From Polaribacter sp. HaHaR_3_91 (GTDB lineage Bacteria; Bacteroidota; Bacteroidia; Flavobacteriales; Flavobacteriaceae), in NCBI RefSeq assembly GCF_019278525.1, contig NZ_CP058986.1:3983001-4047000 (forward strand): a DNA stretch of 64,000 bases, given 5' to 3'. Numbering within the stretch: position 1 is the first letter of the stretch; each line of letters starts with the position of its first letter. Below are positions 18,296 through 27,145 of the stretch, piece after piece. The notes under the pieces were generated by a model. It was not told the DNA's origin. It saw only the letters and a program-made list of their open reading frames with translations, and searched no databases. The position numbers and the translations under genes are program-made.

Positions 18296-19294
18296 ATGAA
18301 AACAACACTAAAAAGTTCTATTTTTGATAAAAACATATTAGTAAAATCATTTCAAAAAAATTTTAAAACATCAAATTATACAGAAAAAACAACTGAAATA
18401 AATAACAATAGTATAAAAGGAACACAAACAGAAATTTGTATTAATGGTTTAAGAATTATAATAAGAGATCTTAAAACAAAAGAATATAATATAGAGGTAC
18501 AGCATGATTTTCCTTTATATAAATTACAATTTGAAATAGAAGGTCATAGCCATTATGTACCTTTAAATTCATCGCAAACAGAAATTTTTATTCCAAATGC
18601 GCATTATAATTTATTTTACTTACCAGAAGTTAATGGTACTTTAAATTATAAAACAAAAAGGAGAAAAACCTTAGAAATACTTTTTACAGAACAATATCTA
18701 AAAGATATTATTGGTACTAATTTTAAACAAATACTACACAAAATAGGCACAGCCATCTCTAATAAAACAGCCTTTTTATTATGGGAAAAAAGTAAACCTA
18801 TATCAATTGAATTAAAAAGCCACATTCATCAAATTGTTAATTGTAACTATCCTGATGATTTAAAAAAAGCATATTTAGAAGCAAAAATCAACGAATTATT
18901 AATACAGTTATTAGCCAAAACTAATGAAAATAATTACGAAGAAGAAAATAGCCTTTTACCTATAGAAGATTATAAGAATATTCTAAAAATAAGTGAATAC
19001 ATACATATAAATCTAGAAAAATCTTTAACAATTACTGAATTAGCTGCAACAATAGGAGTAAATACATCTAAACTTAAACATGATTTTAAAGTAATATATG
19101 CTACCACAATTTTTAAGTATATAACTAATATTAGAATGGAAAAAGCAAAAGAATTAATACTAGAAAAAAATTACAATGTAACAGAAGCGGCGTATAAAGT
19201 AGGCTACAAACATGCACAACACTTTACAGTTGCATTTAAAAAGATTTATGGTTACTTACCTAGCAAACTAACAGATTTTAAAACTTCTAAATAA
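18296..19294 (+). CDS. AraC-family transcriptional regulator
   Basis: A 332-residue regulator. The C-terminal hundred residues hold two helix-turn-helix units: LTITELAATIGVNTSKLKHDFK and NVTEAAYKVGYKHAQHFTVAFKKIYGYLPS, the latter being the AraC signature. The N-terminal ligand-binding region resembles PchR/YbtA-type siderophore sensors in arrangement. It is transcribed away from the TonB receptor gene and is the likely activator of that locus in the presence of the ferric siderophore. Target boxes were not identified. Confidence 0.85.
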   Translation: MKTTLKSSIFDKNILVKSFQKNFKTSNYTEKTTEINNNSIKGTQTEICINGLRIIIRDLKTKEYNIEVQHDFPLYKLQFEIEGHSHYVPLNSSQTEIFIPNAHYNLFYLPEVNGTLNYKTKRRKTLEILFTEQYLKDIIGTNFKQILHKIGTAISNKTAFLLWEKSKPISIELKSHIHQIVNCNYPDDLKKAYLEAKINELLIQLLAKTNENNYEEENSLLPIEDYKNILKISEYIHINLEKSLTITELAATIGVNTSKLKHDFKVIYATTIFKYITNIRMEKAKELILEKNYNVTEAAYKVGYKHAQHFTVAFKKIYGYLPSKLTDFKTSK

Positions 19295-19360
19295 GGTAAA
19301 TACAAGAACTTAAATAACTTTAAAAAAAATAAAAACAGACTAAAAAAACACCTAAACTAA

Positions 19361-21544
19361 CTATTTATCCTCTACAAAATCTAAATCTAGCACATTAAAG
19401 TTATTGGCTGCTTTAACTAATAAAGTAGAGCCAATAGTCTCGAACAAGTCGTTTGTTTTAAGAATAAATTGAGCTTGTTTTTCAATTTTATAATTAGGAA
19501 TTCCAATAATTGATAAATCTGTGGATTTAGAGTATTGTTTTATTAAATCATAAAAAGAGGTTTGATCTATAACATTTTCTACAATTACAATTTCTACTAG
19601 CACTCTAAGGTCTTCTACTAATTCAGATATTTTTGCATGAATAACAGCCGGATTCACATTATTATTATCTACAAATAAAACACGAATAGAAGTTTGATTC
19701 CATTTTGGAGCAGCAATAATAAAACGAGCGATATTTAGCATCATTTCAGCATTCTTACTATCGGTTTCTCGCCACCATAAATCTATTGTTTTATACCTTC
19801 CAAATTTCGACTTTCTATCAAAATCTAAATACAATAAGTTATAATCTAAATAAAGCAAAGTTTCAGTCATTTCTGCATATTCCGAAGAGCCTTCTAACCC
19901 TTTTGGCCATCCCATCATAATCGTATTCGGTTCTACCCCAGAAAAGCCAAAAGTAGTAGCAATATTGGTAATTCCTTTATATAAATTATCAACTTTTACT
20001 TGTCTAGCAAAAATACCTAACTCATTATAGATGTCTTCTCTAACAACCTGATCTCTTTTTTTTAAAGGAATTTTATTCTCTTTGTCTATAATCAACTTAA
20101 AGTTAGTAACCACGCCAGTTTTACCAGAAACGGCTTTACTTAATTCTAATAAATATCCTTGATGCTCACTGCTACCGCTAAAAAGAATAATATTTGGGTT
20201 CCAATTAGTATCAATATCATGTTTTGTATCAATCTTCATCAAGCCTTTATTCACCACATTTTCCCAAACGCTTTTCCAGATATCTGTAGAATTAATTTTT
20301 ACTTCCTTTCGTTGCAACATAAAATACAATCCTCCAATTACAGCTAAAGCCCCAATCATAGCAATCATATCTAATTTAAACATCACTCCAAAACAAGCCA
20401 CAACACCCACTAACCCAATCCACCTTTTAATTTTAAAAGTGGGTTGAAAATCTGGATTTGCCCAACTTTCTAAAAAAAAAGACAGATTAATAAAGCCGTA
20501 AGCAGTTAAATAAAACATAGAAACCACACGTGCAATAACATCTAATTCACCAATTAAAATTCCGGCTTCAGCTATTAAAAACACCAATAATAATGCATTT
20601 ACTGGCTCATTATTTTCACCTCTTCCCTTTGCAAAAAAGCGAGGTGTAACTTTATCTACAGACATGGCTTGTAAAATTCTTGGACCACCTAAAATTCCGC
20701 CTAAAGCGGATGACAATGTTGCTCCCCAAACACCAGCAATTACGGCAGGAGCAAAAAAGGCTATTTTCATTAAAATATTATAATCTGATTTTAAAACATC
20801 AGAATCTATTGTGTACGCTATAAAAACTGCCAATACTAAATACACAATTAAACCAACTCCAATAGCAAGTAAAGTACCTTTAGGTATAGAGTTTTTAGGA
20901 TCTTTTAAATCTCCGCTCATTGCTATTCCGGCAGTAAAACCAGTAACTGCAGGGAAAAATATGGCAAAAACAACTTCTAAAGGAACCGATCCTTCCGTAG
21001 AAAACATAGATACCGTTTGTGGTGTAAAGTTGTGTGACCCAAAAAAGATGGAAACAATTGATAATACAATGGCTGCCAAAATAAAATACTGAGATTTTAA
21101 AGCTACAGATGTACTTATTAAAGCCAAAGCAGTAAGTAAAAATAAGGCAATAGTACCTGTAATTCTAAAATCATTTATCTCCATTCCGAAGCCTAAATAA
21201 CTATTAAAGCTTTCTGCAAAACCTATTAAATATAATGCAATGGAAAAAGCAGTCCCCACATACAAGGCAATACCAATTGAACCACCAATTGGAACGCCCA
21301 TACTTCTAGAAAGGACGTAGTAAATTCCGCCTGCTCCAATTTTTTTATCAGTGGCAACAGAAGACACACTAAGACCCGTTGAAATAGAAATAACATGTGC
21401 AATTATAATAATTAGAATAGCGCCTAATAAACCAGCATTTCCAACTACCCAACCCAAACGCATATACATAATTACCCCTAGAATTGTGAGTATTGATGGT
21501 GTAAAAACACCTGCAAATGTGCCGAATTTTTTAGTTTTTGACAT
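19361..21544 (-). CDS. APC-superfamily permease, cation-chloride cotransporter-like
   Basis: A 727-residue membrane protein with about twelve helices in the first 430 residues and a cytosolic C-terminal domain of about 290 residues. The N terminus FGTFAGVFTPSILTILGVIMYMRLGWVVGNAG is typical of the SLC12 (Na-K-Cl) group, as is GASLSSALGGILGGPRILQAMSVD-like sequence near residue 275-300. The C-terminal part holds alternating strands and helices like SLC12 regulatory domains. Ion selectivity is unknown; it is often annotated simply as amino acid permease. It is monocistronic. Confidence 0.8.
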   Translation of the reverse strand: MSKTKKFGTFAGVFTPSILTILGVIMYMRLGWVVGNAGLLGAILIIIIAHVISISTGLSVSSVATDKKIGAGGIYYVLSRSMGVPIGGSIGIALYVGTAFSIALYLIGFAESFNSYLGFGMEINDFRITGTIALFLLTALALISTSVALKSQYFILAAIVLSIVSIFFGSHNFTPQTVSMFSTEGSVPLEVVFAIFFPAVTGFTAGIAMSGDLKDPKNSIPKGTLLAIGVGLIVYLVLAVFIAYTIDSDVLKSDYNILMKIAFFAPAVIAGVWGATLSSALGGILGGPRILQAMSVDKVTPRFFAKGRGENNEPVNALLLVFLIAEAGILIGELDVIARVVSMFYLTAYGFINLSFFLESWANPDFQPTFKIKRWIGLVGVVACFGVMFKLDMIAMIGALAVIGGLYFMLQRKEVKINSTDIWKSVWENVVNKGLMKIDTKHDIDTNWNPNIILFSGSSEHQGYLLELSKAVSGKTGVVTNFKLIIDKENKIPLKKRDQVVREDIYNELGIFARQVKVDNLYKGITNIATTFGFSGVEPNTIMMGWPKGLEGSSEYAEMTETLLYLDYNLLYLDFDRKSKFGRYKTIDLWWRETDSKNAEMMLNIARFIIAAPKWNQTSIRVLFVDNNNVNPAVIHAKISELVEDLRVLVEIVIVENVIDQTSFYDLIKQYSKSTDLSIIGIPNYKIEKQAQFILKTNDLFETIGSTLLVKAANNFNVLDLDFVEDK

Positions 21545-21806
21545 TCCTTAAATTCTGTTTATTAAAATAAAGCAATCTAAATATGAGTTTTTAAATTCAT
21601 CAATTTTCTCTAACTGCAAGATATTAATAATTACTCAGCCTAAAAACTAAGTTAAAAATGGTAATACCTCAACAAGCAATTTAATGAGGTTATTTTAAAA
21701 ATACACTTTTGAAGCTTCTAAAATCTGACTCTATCTTTTTTAGCCAACAAATGGTTAATAATTAAAAAAAAATGAAATATGCATGACTATTTTTTCCCGA
21801 AAACAA

Positions 21807-22103
21807 TTATTTACTTAACTTACTTTTTATCAACTTAATAATTACCAATCCTAAAACACCTCCTAAAAGAGAAACCATACAATTAACGCTAAATAATACC
21901 CCATTAAATGTTTCATTTTGCATTATCGATTGCGGATTAAAGCCTAATCGTCCAAATGATTTAATAAAAAAGACACTTCCAAAAACACCCGCTATTGTAT
22001 TACCTACAATACCAAATGAATATTTTTTAAACAGCATACCAAAACCTATCGCTCCAATTATTCCTAATAAAATACTGAGTAAAGAAATTAATGTTTCTGT
22101 CAT
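21807..22103 (-). CDS. GlsB/YeaQ-like small membrane protein
   Basis: A 98-residue protein with three glycine-rich helices (about residues 6-24, 32-48, 66-90), resembling the transglycosylase-associated GlsB/YeaQ/YmgE family, which is small, integral and of uncertain function. It follows cydB by 15 bases on the same strand and so belongs to the cydAB operon. A role in oxidase assembly or stress is possible but not shown by the sequence. Confidence 0.6.
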   Translation of the reverse strand: MTETLISLLSILLGIIGAIGFGMLFKKYSFGIVGNTIAGVFGSVFFIKSFGRLGFNPQSIMQNETFNGVLFSVNCMVSLLGGVLGLVIIKLIKSKLSK

Positions 22104-22118
22104 AATATTAGGTTTAGA

Positions 22119-23192
22119 TTAATGGCCGTAATCCATATCATCAACCTTACCTCCCTTTAATCTTTTTTGGATGATTGCATAAATTACAAGTAAGATAACA
22201 CCAATAATTCCCCAAATAAACGCTATAGATAAGCCGTATTCTGGTGCCGCAGTATTGTATATGGTAAGTGGCTCGTGAACATCATTAACAGAAGGTAAAA
22301 TAACAGGAAATAAAGAAGCCAAAGAAGAGGTAATTCCTCCTAATATTAATAAAGTTGATAGCCAAAAGGCATGTACCTCTTTTTTAATTTTTTTGATAAA
22401 AAATAAGCCAACTAATCCCGTAAAATACAGCATCGGGAATACTAATAAATAAGGTTTATCTACAAAATTATTTAAAGAGTCTGGATTTACAATTTGCCAC
22501 ACTGCTACCGAAAAAATGGTAAGAATTGTTAAAGTAATATTCAACTTAAAAATAACACTTTTCAATTTTAAATTGATAGTTGAATTGGTTTTTAAAATTA
22601 CCCAATTAGCACCGTGTATTGCTAAGGTAACTACAGAAATTAAACCTATAATAATCGTAAACCAATCTATAACTCCCGGATGCTCTGTTAGAGGACTAAA
22701 GCTACTATCCCAAAGTGGTAAGAAAAAATAATGCCCTTCATACACAGAAACTCCGTTTTCTACGCCACCTAAATTTACACCTCTCACAATATTCCCTAGA
22801 GCAATCCCAAAAAATAAGGCCAGTAATAAACTAGAAACTCCAAAAGAAACATCCCAAATATCTTTCCACATCTGATATTTAAATTGACTTCTAAATTCAA
22901 GTCCAATTGCTCTAAAAATAATCAACCATAAAACGATAATTAAGGGCAAGTAGAATCCGCTAAATACAGAAGCATAAAACGTAGGAAAAGCCATAAAAAG
23001 CATTCCTCCTGCAGCTACTAACCAAACCTCATTAGAATCCCAAAATAAACCTGCAGATTTTGTAATTACTTCTTTATCCTTTTCTTTTTTAGCAAAAAAT
23101 AAATGAATAATTCCTGTTCCGAAATCATATCCGTCTAAAACAAAAAAGACTCCTAAAACAGTTGCTATTATAATGTACCAAAATATTTCCAT
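22119..23192 (-). CDS. cydB: Cytochrome bd ubiquinol oxidase subunit II
   Basis: A 357-residue integral membrane protein with about nine helices, partner of CydA in the high-affinity cytochrome bd oxidase. Family hallmarks are the N terminus VLDGYDFGTGIIHLFFAKK, the WDSNEVWLVAAGGMLFMAFP region and EFRSQFK. It starts 3 bases after cydA ends and is followed by the GlsB-like gene. The complex reduces oxygen to water with menaquinol at low oxygen. Confidence 0.95.
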   Translation of the reverse strand: MEIFWYIIIATVLGVFFVLDGYDFGTGIIHLFFAKKEKDKEVITKSAGLFWDSNEVWLVAAGGMLFMAFPTFYASVFSGFYLPLIIVLWLIIFRAIGLEFRSQFKYQMWKDIWDVSFGVSSLLLALFFGIALGNIVRGVNLGGVENGVSVYEGHYFFLPLWDSSFSPLTEHPGVIDWFTIIIGLISVVTLAIHGANWVILKTNSTINLKLKSVIFKLNITLTILTIFSVAVWQIVNPDSLNNFVDKPYLLVFPMLYFTGLVGLFFIKKIKKEVHAFWLSTLLILGGITSSLASLFPVILPSVNDVHEPLTIYNTAAPEYGLSIAFIWGIIGVILLVIYAIIQKRLKGGKVDDMDYGH

Positions 23193-23195
23193 CGT

Positions 23196-24527
23196 TTAAT
23201 GTTTTTGAAGTTTAGGACCTTCGTTAATCGTTTTACCTACTAAAACTAAAAATAATAGTCCTAATAGCATGTATAAAGCAACAAAACCCAATAAGGTAAA
23301 TAAAGTATTTCCAGAAGACACCGTTGGCGAAACACCATCGCTTGTTTTTAGCAATCCGTAGACTAAATAAGGTTGTCTTCCCAATTCTGCCGTGTACCAA
23401 CCCGTAAGGTTAGCAATGTATGGAAACGGAACTAAAAACATAATAAACCAAAGTAATGGTTTAAAAGTGTACAGTTTTTTTCGCCATAAAAAGAAAAGTG
23501 CTAATGCCATAATACCAATAAATATAGTACCTAAACCAACCATTATATGATAAGAATAATAAAGAGCCGGTATATTATCTGGCAATTCTTCTTCTTTAAA
23601 TTGATCCATTCCTGGAATTTGCTTGTTCCAATCTTGATGGGTTAAAAAACTTAAGATATTAGGAACTGCAATTTTATTGTCTAATTTTTTTTCGACCATA
23701 TTTGGCTGTCCAATCAACACAATTTCTGCTCCAGCTTCTTCTGTTTCAAAAATCCCTTCCATGGCAGCAAAAGCCGCTGGTTGATATTTTGCAACATTTT
23801 TAGCATTCCAATCTCCAGTAGGGAAAGCCACTAAAAGGCTAGAAACTAATCCGAAAATTATACCCGTTTTTAAGAATAATTTTCCGTATTCAACTTGTTT
23901 TTTTCTTAAAATATAAAAAGCACCAATACTGGCTACCACAAAAGATGAGGTTACCACAGATGCCATTTGATTGTGTAAAAAAGCAGGTAACAACCAAGGG
24001 TTTGAAAACAATGATGAGAAATTTTCTAATACAAATTTTCCGTTTTCTAAAATTTCATAACCAACAGGATGTTGCATCCAAGCATTGGTAGCTAAAATAA
24101 ACCAACCACTTGCCCAAGAACCTAAAAAGACTAAAAAACCTGTTAAAAGATGGAGTTTTTGTCCCATTAATTTTTCACCAAAAATAAAGAGTGCTAAGAA
24201 AGAGGATTCTAAGAAGAAAGAAAACAGACCTTCCATCGCTAAGGTTTGTCCAATAATTCCGCCTGTAAGCTCAGAAAATTTTGCCCAATTGGTACCAAAT
24301 TGAAATTCCATTGGAATCCCTGTAATAACACCCATTGTAAAGTTAATTGCAAAAATCTTCATCAAAAATTTTGCAGCATTGTTATATTGTTCATTGTTAT
24401 TTCTTAAATATTTCCATTTATAATAGACTATCAATAATGAAAGTCCCATTGTTAATTGCGGAAATATGTAGTGAAAGGTGATAGTAAATGCAAACTGCAA
24501 TCTATCATAAAAGAGCATGTCTTCCAT
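23196..24527 (-). CDS. cydA: Cytochrome bd ubiquinol oxidase subunit I
   Basis: A 443-residue haem-bearing subunit. The axial His19 of haem b595 is present (DRLQFAFTITFH), the second histidine region reads FLHNQMASVV near 185, and the conserved GRQPYLVYGLLKT block lies near 385. The protein is of the short Q-loop type. It is the first gene of cydA-cydB-GlsB-like. A TATTTTTG box and a GTAAC-N4-(GTTAC-like) site upstream suggest Crp/Fnr control, which fits the low-oxygen role. Confidence 0.95.
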   Translation of the reverse strand: MEDMLFYDRLQFAFTITFHYIFPQLTMGLSLLIVYYKWKYLRNNNEQYNNAAKFLMKIFAINFTMGVITGIPMEFQFGTNWAKFSELTGGIIGQTLAMEGLFSFFLESSFLALFIFGEKLMGQKLHLLTGFLVFLGSWASGWFILATNAWMQHPVGYEILENGKFVLENFSSLFSNPWLLPAFLHNQMASVVTSSFVVASIGAFYILRKKQVEYGKLFLKTGIIFGLVSSLLVAFPTGDWNAKNVAKYQPAAFAAMEGIFETEEAGAEIVLIGQPNMVEKKLDNKIAVPNILSFLTHQDWNKQIPGMDQFKEEELPDNIPALYYSYHIMVGLGTIFIGIMALALFFLWRKKLYTFKPLLWFIMFLVPFPYIANLTGWYTAELGRQPYLVYGLLKTSDGVSPTVSSGNTLFTLLGFVALYMLLGLLFLVLVGKTINEGPKLQKH

Positions 24528-24560
24528 ATCAAAAATACTTGTTATATTTATTAAGATCTA

Positions 24561-24568
24561 CAAAAATA
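24561..24568 (-). promoter_or_regulatory. TAnnTTTG -7 box of cydA
   Basis: The minus-strand box reads TATTTTTG, with expected start near 24554 and a leader of about 27 bases to the cydA ATG at 24527. Confidence 0.55.
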
Positions 24569-24590
24569 TACATTACCATACGTTCCCTAT

Positions 24591-24604
24591 GTAACATAAG
24601 TAGC
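24591..24604. promoter_or_regulatory. GTAAC-N4-GTTAC-like operator, site 2 (cydA)
   Basis: GTAACATAAGTAGC keeps the left half-site and spacer of site 1 exactly (11 identical bases, GTAACATAAGT) and has two mismatches in the right half. The edge is 23 bases from the -7 box, as at the other two sites. Confidence 0.5.
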
Positions 24605-24725
24605 TAAACCCATATTTTTACATTGGTAAATTTAAGAAAACAAGAACACATAGAAGCCTCTAATATTTAATATTACTTTAACATGATTGGCTACAAGAGG
24701 TACGTCTGTTAGGCCTTATTTTATT

Positions 24726-24733
24726 TATGTTTG
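24726..24733 (+). promoter_or_regulatory. Candidate -7 box of the TlpA-like gene
   Basis: TATGTTTG matches TAnnTTTG on the plus strand, with about 68 bases of leader before the ATG at 24808. No inverted repeat was seen at the distance found for the neighbouring promoters. Confidence 0.35.
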
Positions 24734-24807
24734 TATGCCTTGTAAAGGTAAAATATTCAGTATAAATTATAGTGAGAAAGAAATAAGTTTTATTAAAAAA
24801 TATTAAA

Positions 24808-25413
24808 ATGAAAAAAAATAAAAGCGCAAAGAAAACATGGATTCAGAACGGAGTTTTTGTCTTAATACTTATTACACTTTATGCTACAGGTTTACATACA
24901 GAAGTAATTGGTTTTGCACAGCGAGGCGTATTGGCTACTGGTCTTATGAACCCTGATGTAAAGGAAATCACACACAAAAAAAACTCTAAAACTATTTCGG
25001 AATACACAAAGGCTGATTTAAATATAAAGTTGATAGATAGCAATGGAAAAATTATTTCCTTATCAGACTTAAAAGATAAAGTGATATTTCTAAATTATTG
25101 GGCAACATGGTGCCCTCCTTGTATTGCAGAAATGCCAAGTATTAGTAAATTACATAAAGAAATGGGTAATGATGTTGCTTTTATCCTCTTGTCTTTCGAT
25201 AAAGATTTTGAAACGGCAAAGGCTTTTAATAAACGAAAAGGATATAATTTGCCAATTTATACGCTTGCTAGTAATTTGCCTACAATGTTACAATCATCTG
25301 CCTTACCAACAACTTATATCATTGATCGTGAAGGAAATATTGTATTAACACATGAGGGAATGGCCAATTACAACACAGATGAATTTAGAGTATTTTTAGA
25401 AAGTCTAAAATAA
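24808..25413 (+). CDS. TlpA-like membrane-anchored thioredoxin
   Basis: A 201-residue thiol-disulfide oxidoreductase. A single N-terminal helix (about residues 14-32) anchors it with the thioredoxin domain in the periplasm. The active site is WATWCPPC with Cys102 and Cys105, followed by the TlpA/ResA pattern (EMPSISKLHKE) and a cis-proline in SALPTTYIID. Such proteins reduce apocytochrome c or other exported thiols. It is divergent from cydA and near other redox genes, which fits a role in cytochrome maturation, but the partner is unknown. Confidence 0.85.
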   Translation: MKKNKSAKKTWIQNGVFVLILITLYATGLHTEVIGFAQRGVLATGLMNPDVKEITHKKNSKTISEYTKADLNIKLIDSNGKIISLSDLKDKVIFLNYWATWCPPCIAEMPSISKLHKEMGNDVAFILLSFDKDFETAKAFNKRKGYNLPIYTLASNLPTMLQSSALPTTYIIDREGNIVLTHEGMANYNTDEFRVFLESLK

Positions 25414-25454
25414 ATTCATATTTCCCAAAACACACTTTTTAGATTGTTGTTTTA

Positions 25455-26036
25455 TTATTTCTTTACAAACTTCACAAATAACTCCATTTTCTGTCTGTTA
25501 GGATAAGAATTATAACATTTAGTAAAAACATCCATATTAAAATAGGAATCAAAATACTTTATGTATTCTGTTTTACTTCCACCAAAAGGTGGATGATCCT
25601 CATTTAGTTTTGCATCGAAAAGTAATCCTACTAATTTCCCTTTTTCACCTAACAAATGGTTCATTTTCTGTGCATATTTCTCTCTTAAATCAGGATGTAT
25701 TGCACAGAAAAAAGTTTGTTCAATAATCAAATCAAAAGTTTGATCTAACTCAAAAAAATCACCTAAAATTAATTGTGATTCTGGAAAACCTGAAACCCTA
25801 TTTTTAATGTTTTCTAGGGCACTTTTAGCTAAATCTACCACATAAACATTGGTAAAACCATTATTAAAAAGATATTCTGCTTCGTAAGAATTTCCACCAC
25901 CTGGAATTAAAATTTTTAAGTCTTTGTTTGTTAATTGATCAAAATATGTTTTTAAAGGAGGAGAAACAGCTCCTAAATCCCAACCAATTTTGTTTGTTTG
26001 ATACTTGTTTTCCCAAAAATCTTCAGATAAGTTCAT
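25455..26036 (-). CDS. SAM-dependent methyltransferase, TPMT family
   Basis: A 193-residue class I methyltransferase of the thiopurine S-methyltransferase / thiol-halide methyltransferase group. It shows the family start FWENKYQTNKIGWDLG, the SAM motif ILIPGGGNSYEAEYL (about residues 40-54), the acidic residue after strand 2 (VYVVDLA) and EQTFFCAIHP. The substrate is probably a thiol, halide or similar small nucleophile, not determined. It diverges from nadA with 104 bases between starts. Confidence 0.8.
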   Translation of the reverse strand: MNLSEDFWENKYQTNKIGWDLGAVSPPLKTYFDQLTNKDLKILIPGGGNSYEAEYLFNNGFTNVYVVDLAKSALENIKNRVSGFPESQLILGDFFELDQTFDLIIEQTFFCAIHPDLREKYAQKMNHLLGEKGKLVGLLFDAKLNEDHPPFGGSKTEYIKYFDSYFNMDVFTKCYNSYPNRQKMELFVKFVKK

Positions 26037-26067
26037 ATTTTAGCTTATTATAATCATAATTTAACAG

Positions 26068-26083
26068 AATGATGACAATCATT
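26068..26083. promoter_or_regulatory. FNR-like inverted repeat upstream of nadA
   Basis: AATGATGACAATCATT holds ATGAT-N4-ATCAT in the register of the FNR site TTGAT-N4-ATCAA. Its edge is 23 bases from the nadA -7 box. A matching ATGAT-N4-ATCAT lies in front of trhO at almost the same distance. Confidence 0.5.
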
Positions 26084-26105
26084 TTCCTACCAACAAAATA
26101 GAGTT

Positions 26106-26113
26106 TATATTTG
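26106..26113 (+). promoter_or_regulatory. TAnnTTTG -7 box of nadA
   Basis: TATATTTG, with expected start near 26120 and a leader of about 21 bases to the ATG at 26141. Confidence 0.6.
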
Positions 26114-26140
26114 CAACGTAGTTAATAATAAACACTTTTT

Positions 26141-27136
26141 ATGAAAACTTTAGTTAGTGCAAAAAAAAACCTCAACAAAAAAGGATTTTTAGATATTGAA
26201 ACTCCTAATATTGATTATGTTGAGGAGATTTTGAAACTAAAAAAAGAGAAGAATGCAGTTATCTTAGCGCATTATTATCAGATAGATGAAATTCAAGAAA
26301 TTGCAGATTTTGTAGGTGATAGTTTGGCCTTGGCACAACAAGCCGCTAAAACAGATGCAGACATTATTGTTTTTGCAGGAGTTCATTTTATGGCAGAAAC
26401 CGCAAAAATATTAAACCCTACTAAAAAAGTTTTATTACCAGACTTATTAGCAGGATGTTCTTTGGCAGATTCTTGTCCGCCAGAACAATTCTCAGAATTT
26501 AAAAAGAAACACCCAGATCATTTAGTTGTTACGTATATAAATTGCTCTGCAGAAATAAAAGCTTTAAGCGATTACGTTTGTACCTCTTCTAACGCTAGAA
26601 AGATTATTGATTCTATACCACAAGACCAACCTATTATTTTTGCTCCGGATAGAAATTTAGGAGCTTACTTAAATAAAGAAACAGGAAGAGATATGTTACT
26701 TTGGGATGGCGCTTGTATGGTTCATGAAGCTTTTTCTATGGAAAAACTGATTGACTTATATCAAGAACACCCAGATGCAGAATTAATTGCGCATCCAGAA
26801 TCTGAAGCACACATGCTTAAAGTAGCCAAATATATTGGTTCTACTTCTGGTCTTTTAAACCACGTTAAAAATAGCGATAAAAAGAAATTTATTGTTGCTA
26901 CAGAAGCCGGAATTTTGTTTCAGATGTTACAAGAAAATCCTGATAAGGAAATAATTCCTGCTCCAGCAAAAGAAGATAATACTTGTGCTTGTAGCGAATG
27001 TGCTTATATGAAAATGAATACAATGCAAAAATTGTATTTATGTTTAAAACACGAATTACCAAATATAGAAGTAGAAGCAGAATTATGCGAAAAAGCAATA
27101 ATTCCTATCAACAGAATGCTAGAACTTTCTAAATAA
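26141..27136 (+). CDS. nadA: Quinolinate synthase A
   Basis: A 331-residue [4Fe-4S] enzyme condensing iminoaspartate with dihydroxyacetone phosphate to quinolinate. The three cluster cysteines are visible as Cys106 ([12 protein letters not shown]), Cys192 ([11 protein letters not shown]) and one in the late [13 protein letters not shown] group (Cys282, Cys284 or Cys287). HYYQ near residue 44 is a substrate motif. nadB follows by 9 bases, coupling the two de novo steps. The cluster is oxygen-sensitive, which fits the FNR-like site upstream. Confidence 0.95.
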   Translation: MKTLVSAKKNLNKKGFLDIETPNIDYVEEILKLKKEKNAVILAHYYQIDEIQEIADFVGDSLALAQQAAKTDADIIVFAGVHFMAETAKILNPTKKVLLPDLLAGCSLADSCPPEQFSEFKKKHPDHLVVTYINCSAEIKALSDYVCTSSNARKIIDSIPQDQPIIFAPDRNLGAYLNKETGRDMLLWDGACMVHEAFSMEKLIDLYQEHPDAELIAHPESEAHMLKVAKYIGSTSGLLNHVKNSDKKKFIVATEAGILFQMLQENPDKEIIPAPAKEDNTCACSECAYMKMNTMQKLYLCLKHELPNIEVEAELCEKAIIPINRMLELSK

Positions 27137-27145
27137 CGCCTTAAA

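Noticed and set aside
21711..21718. GAAGCTTC palindrome upstream of the SLC12-like permease
   Set aside because: Eight bases with imperfect T/A flanks are expected often by chance in this composition.
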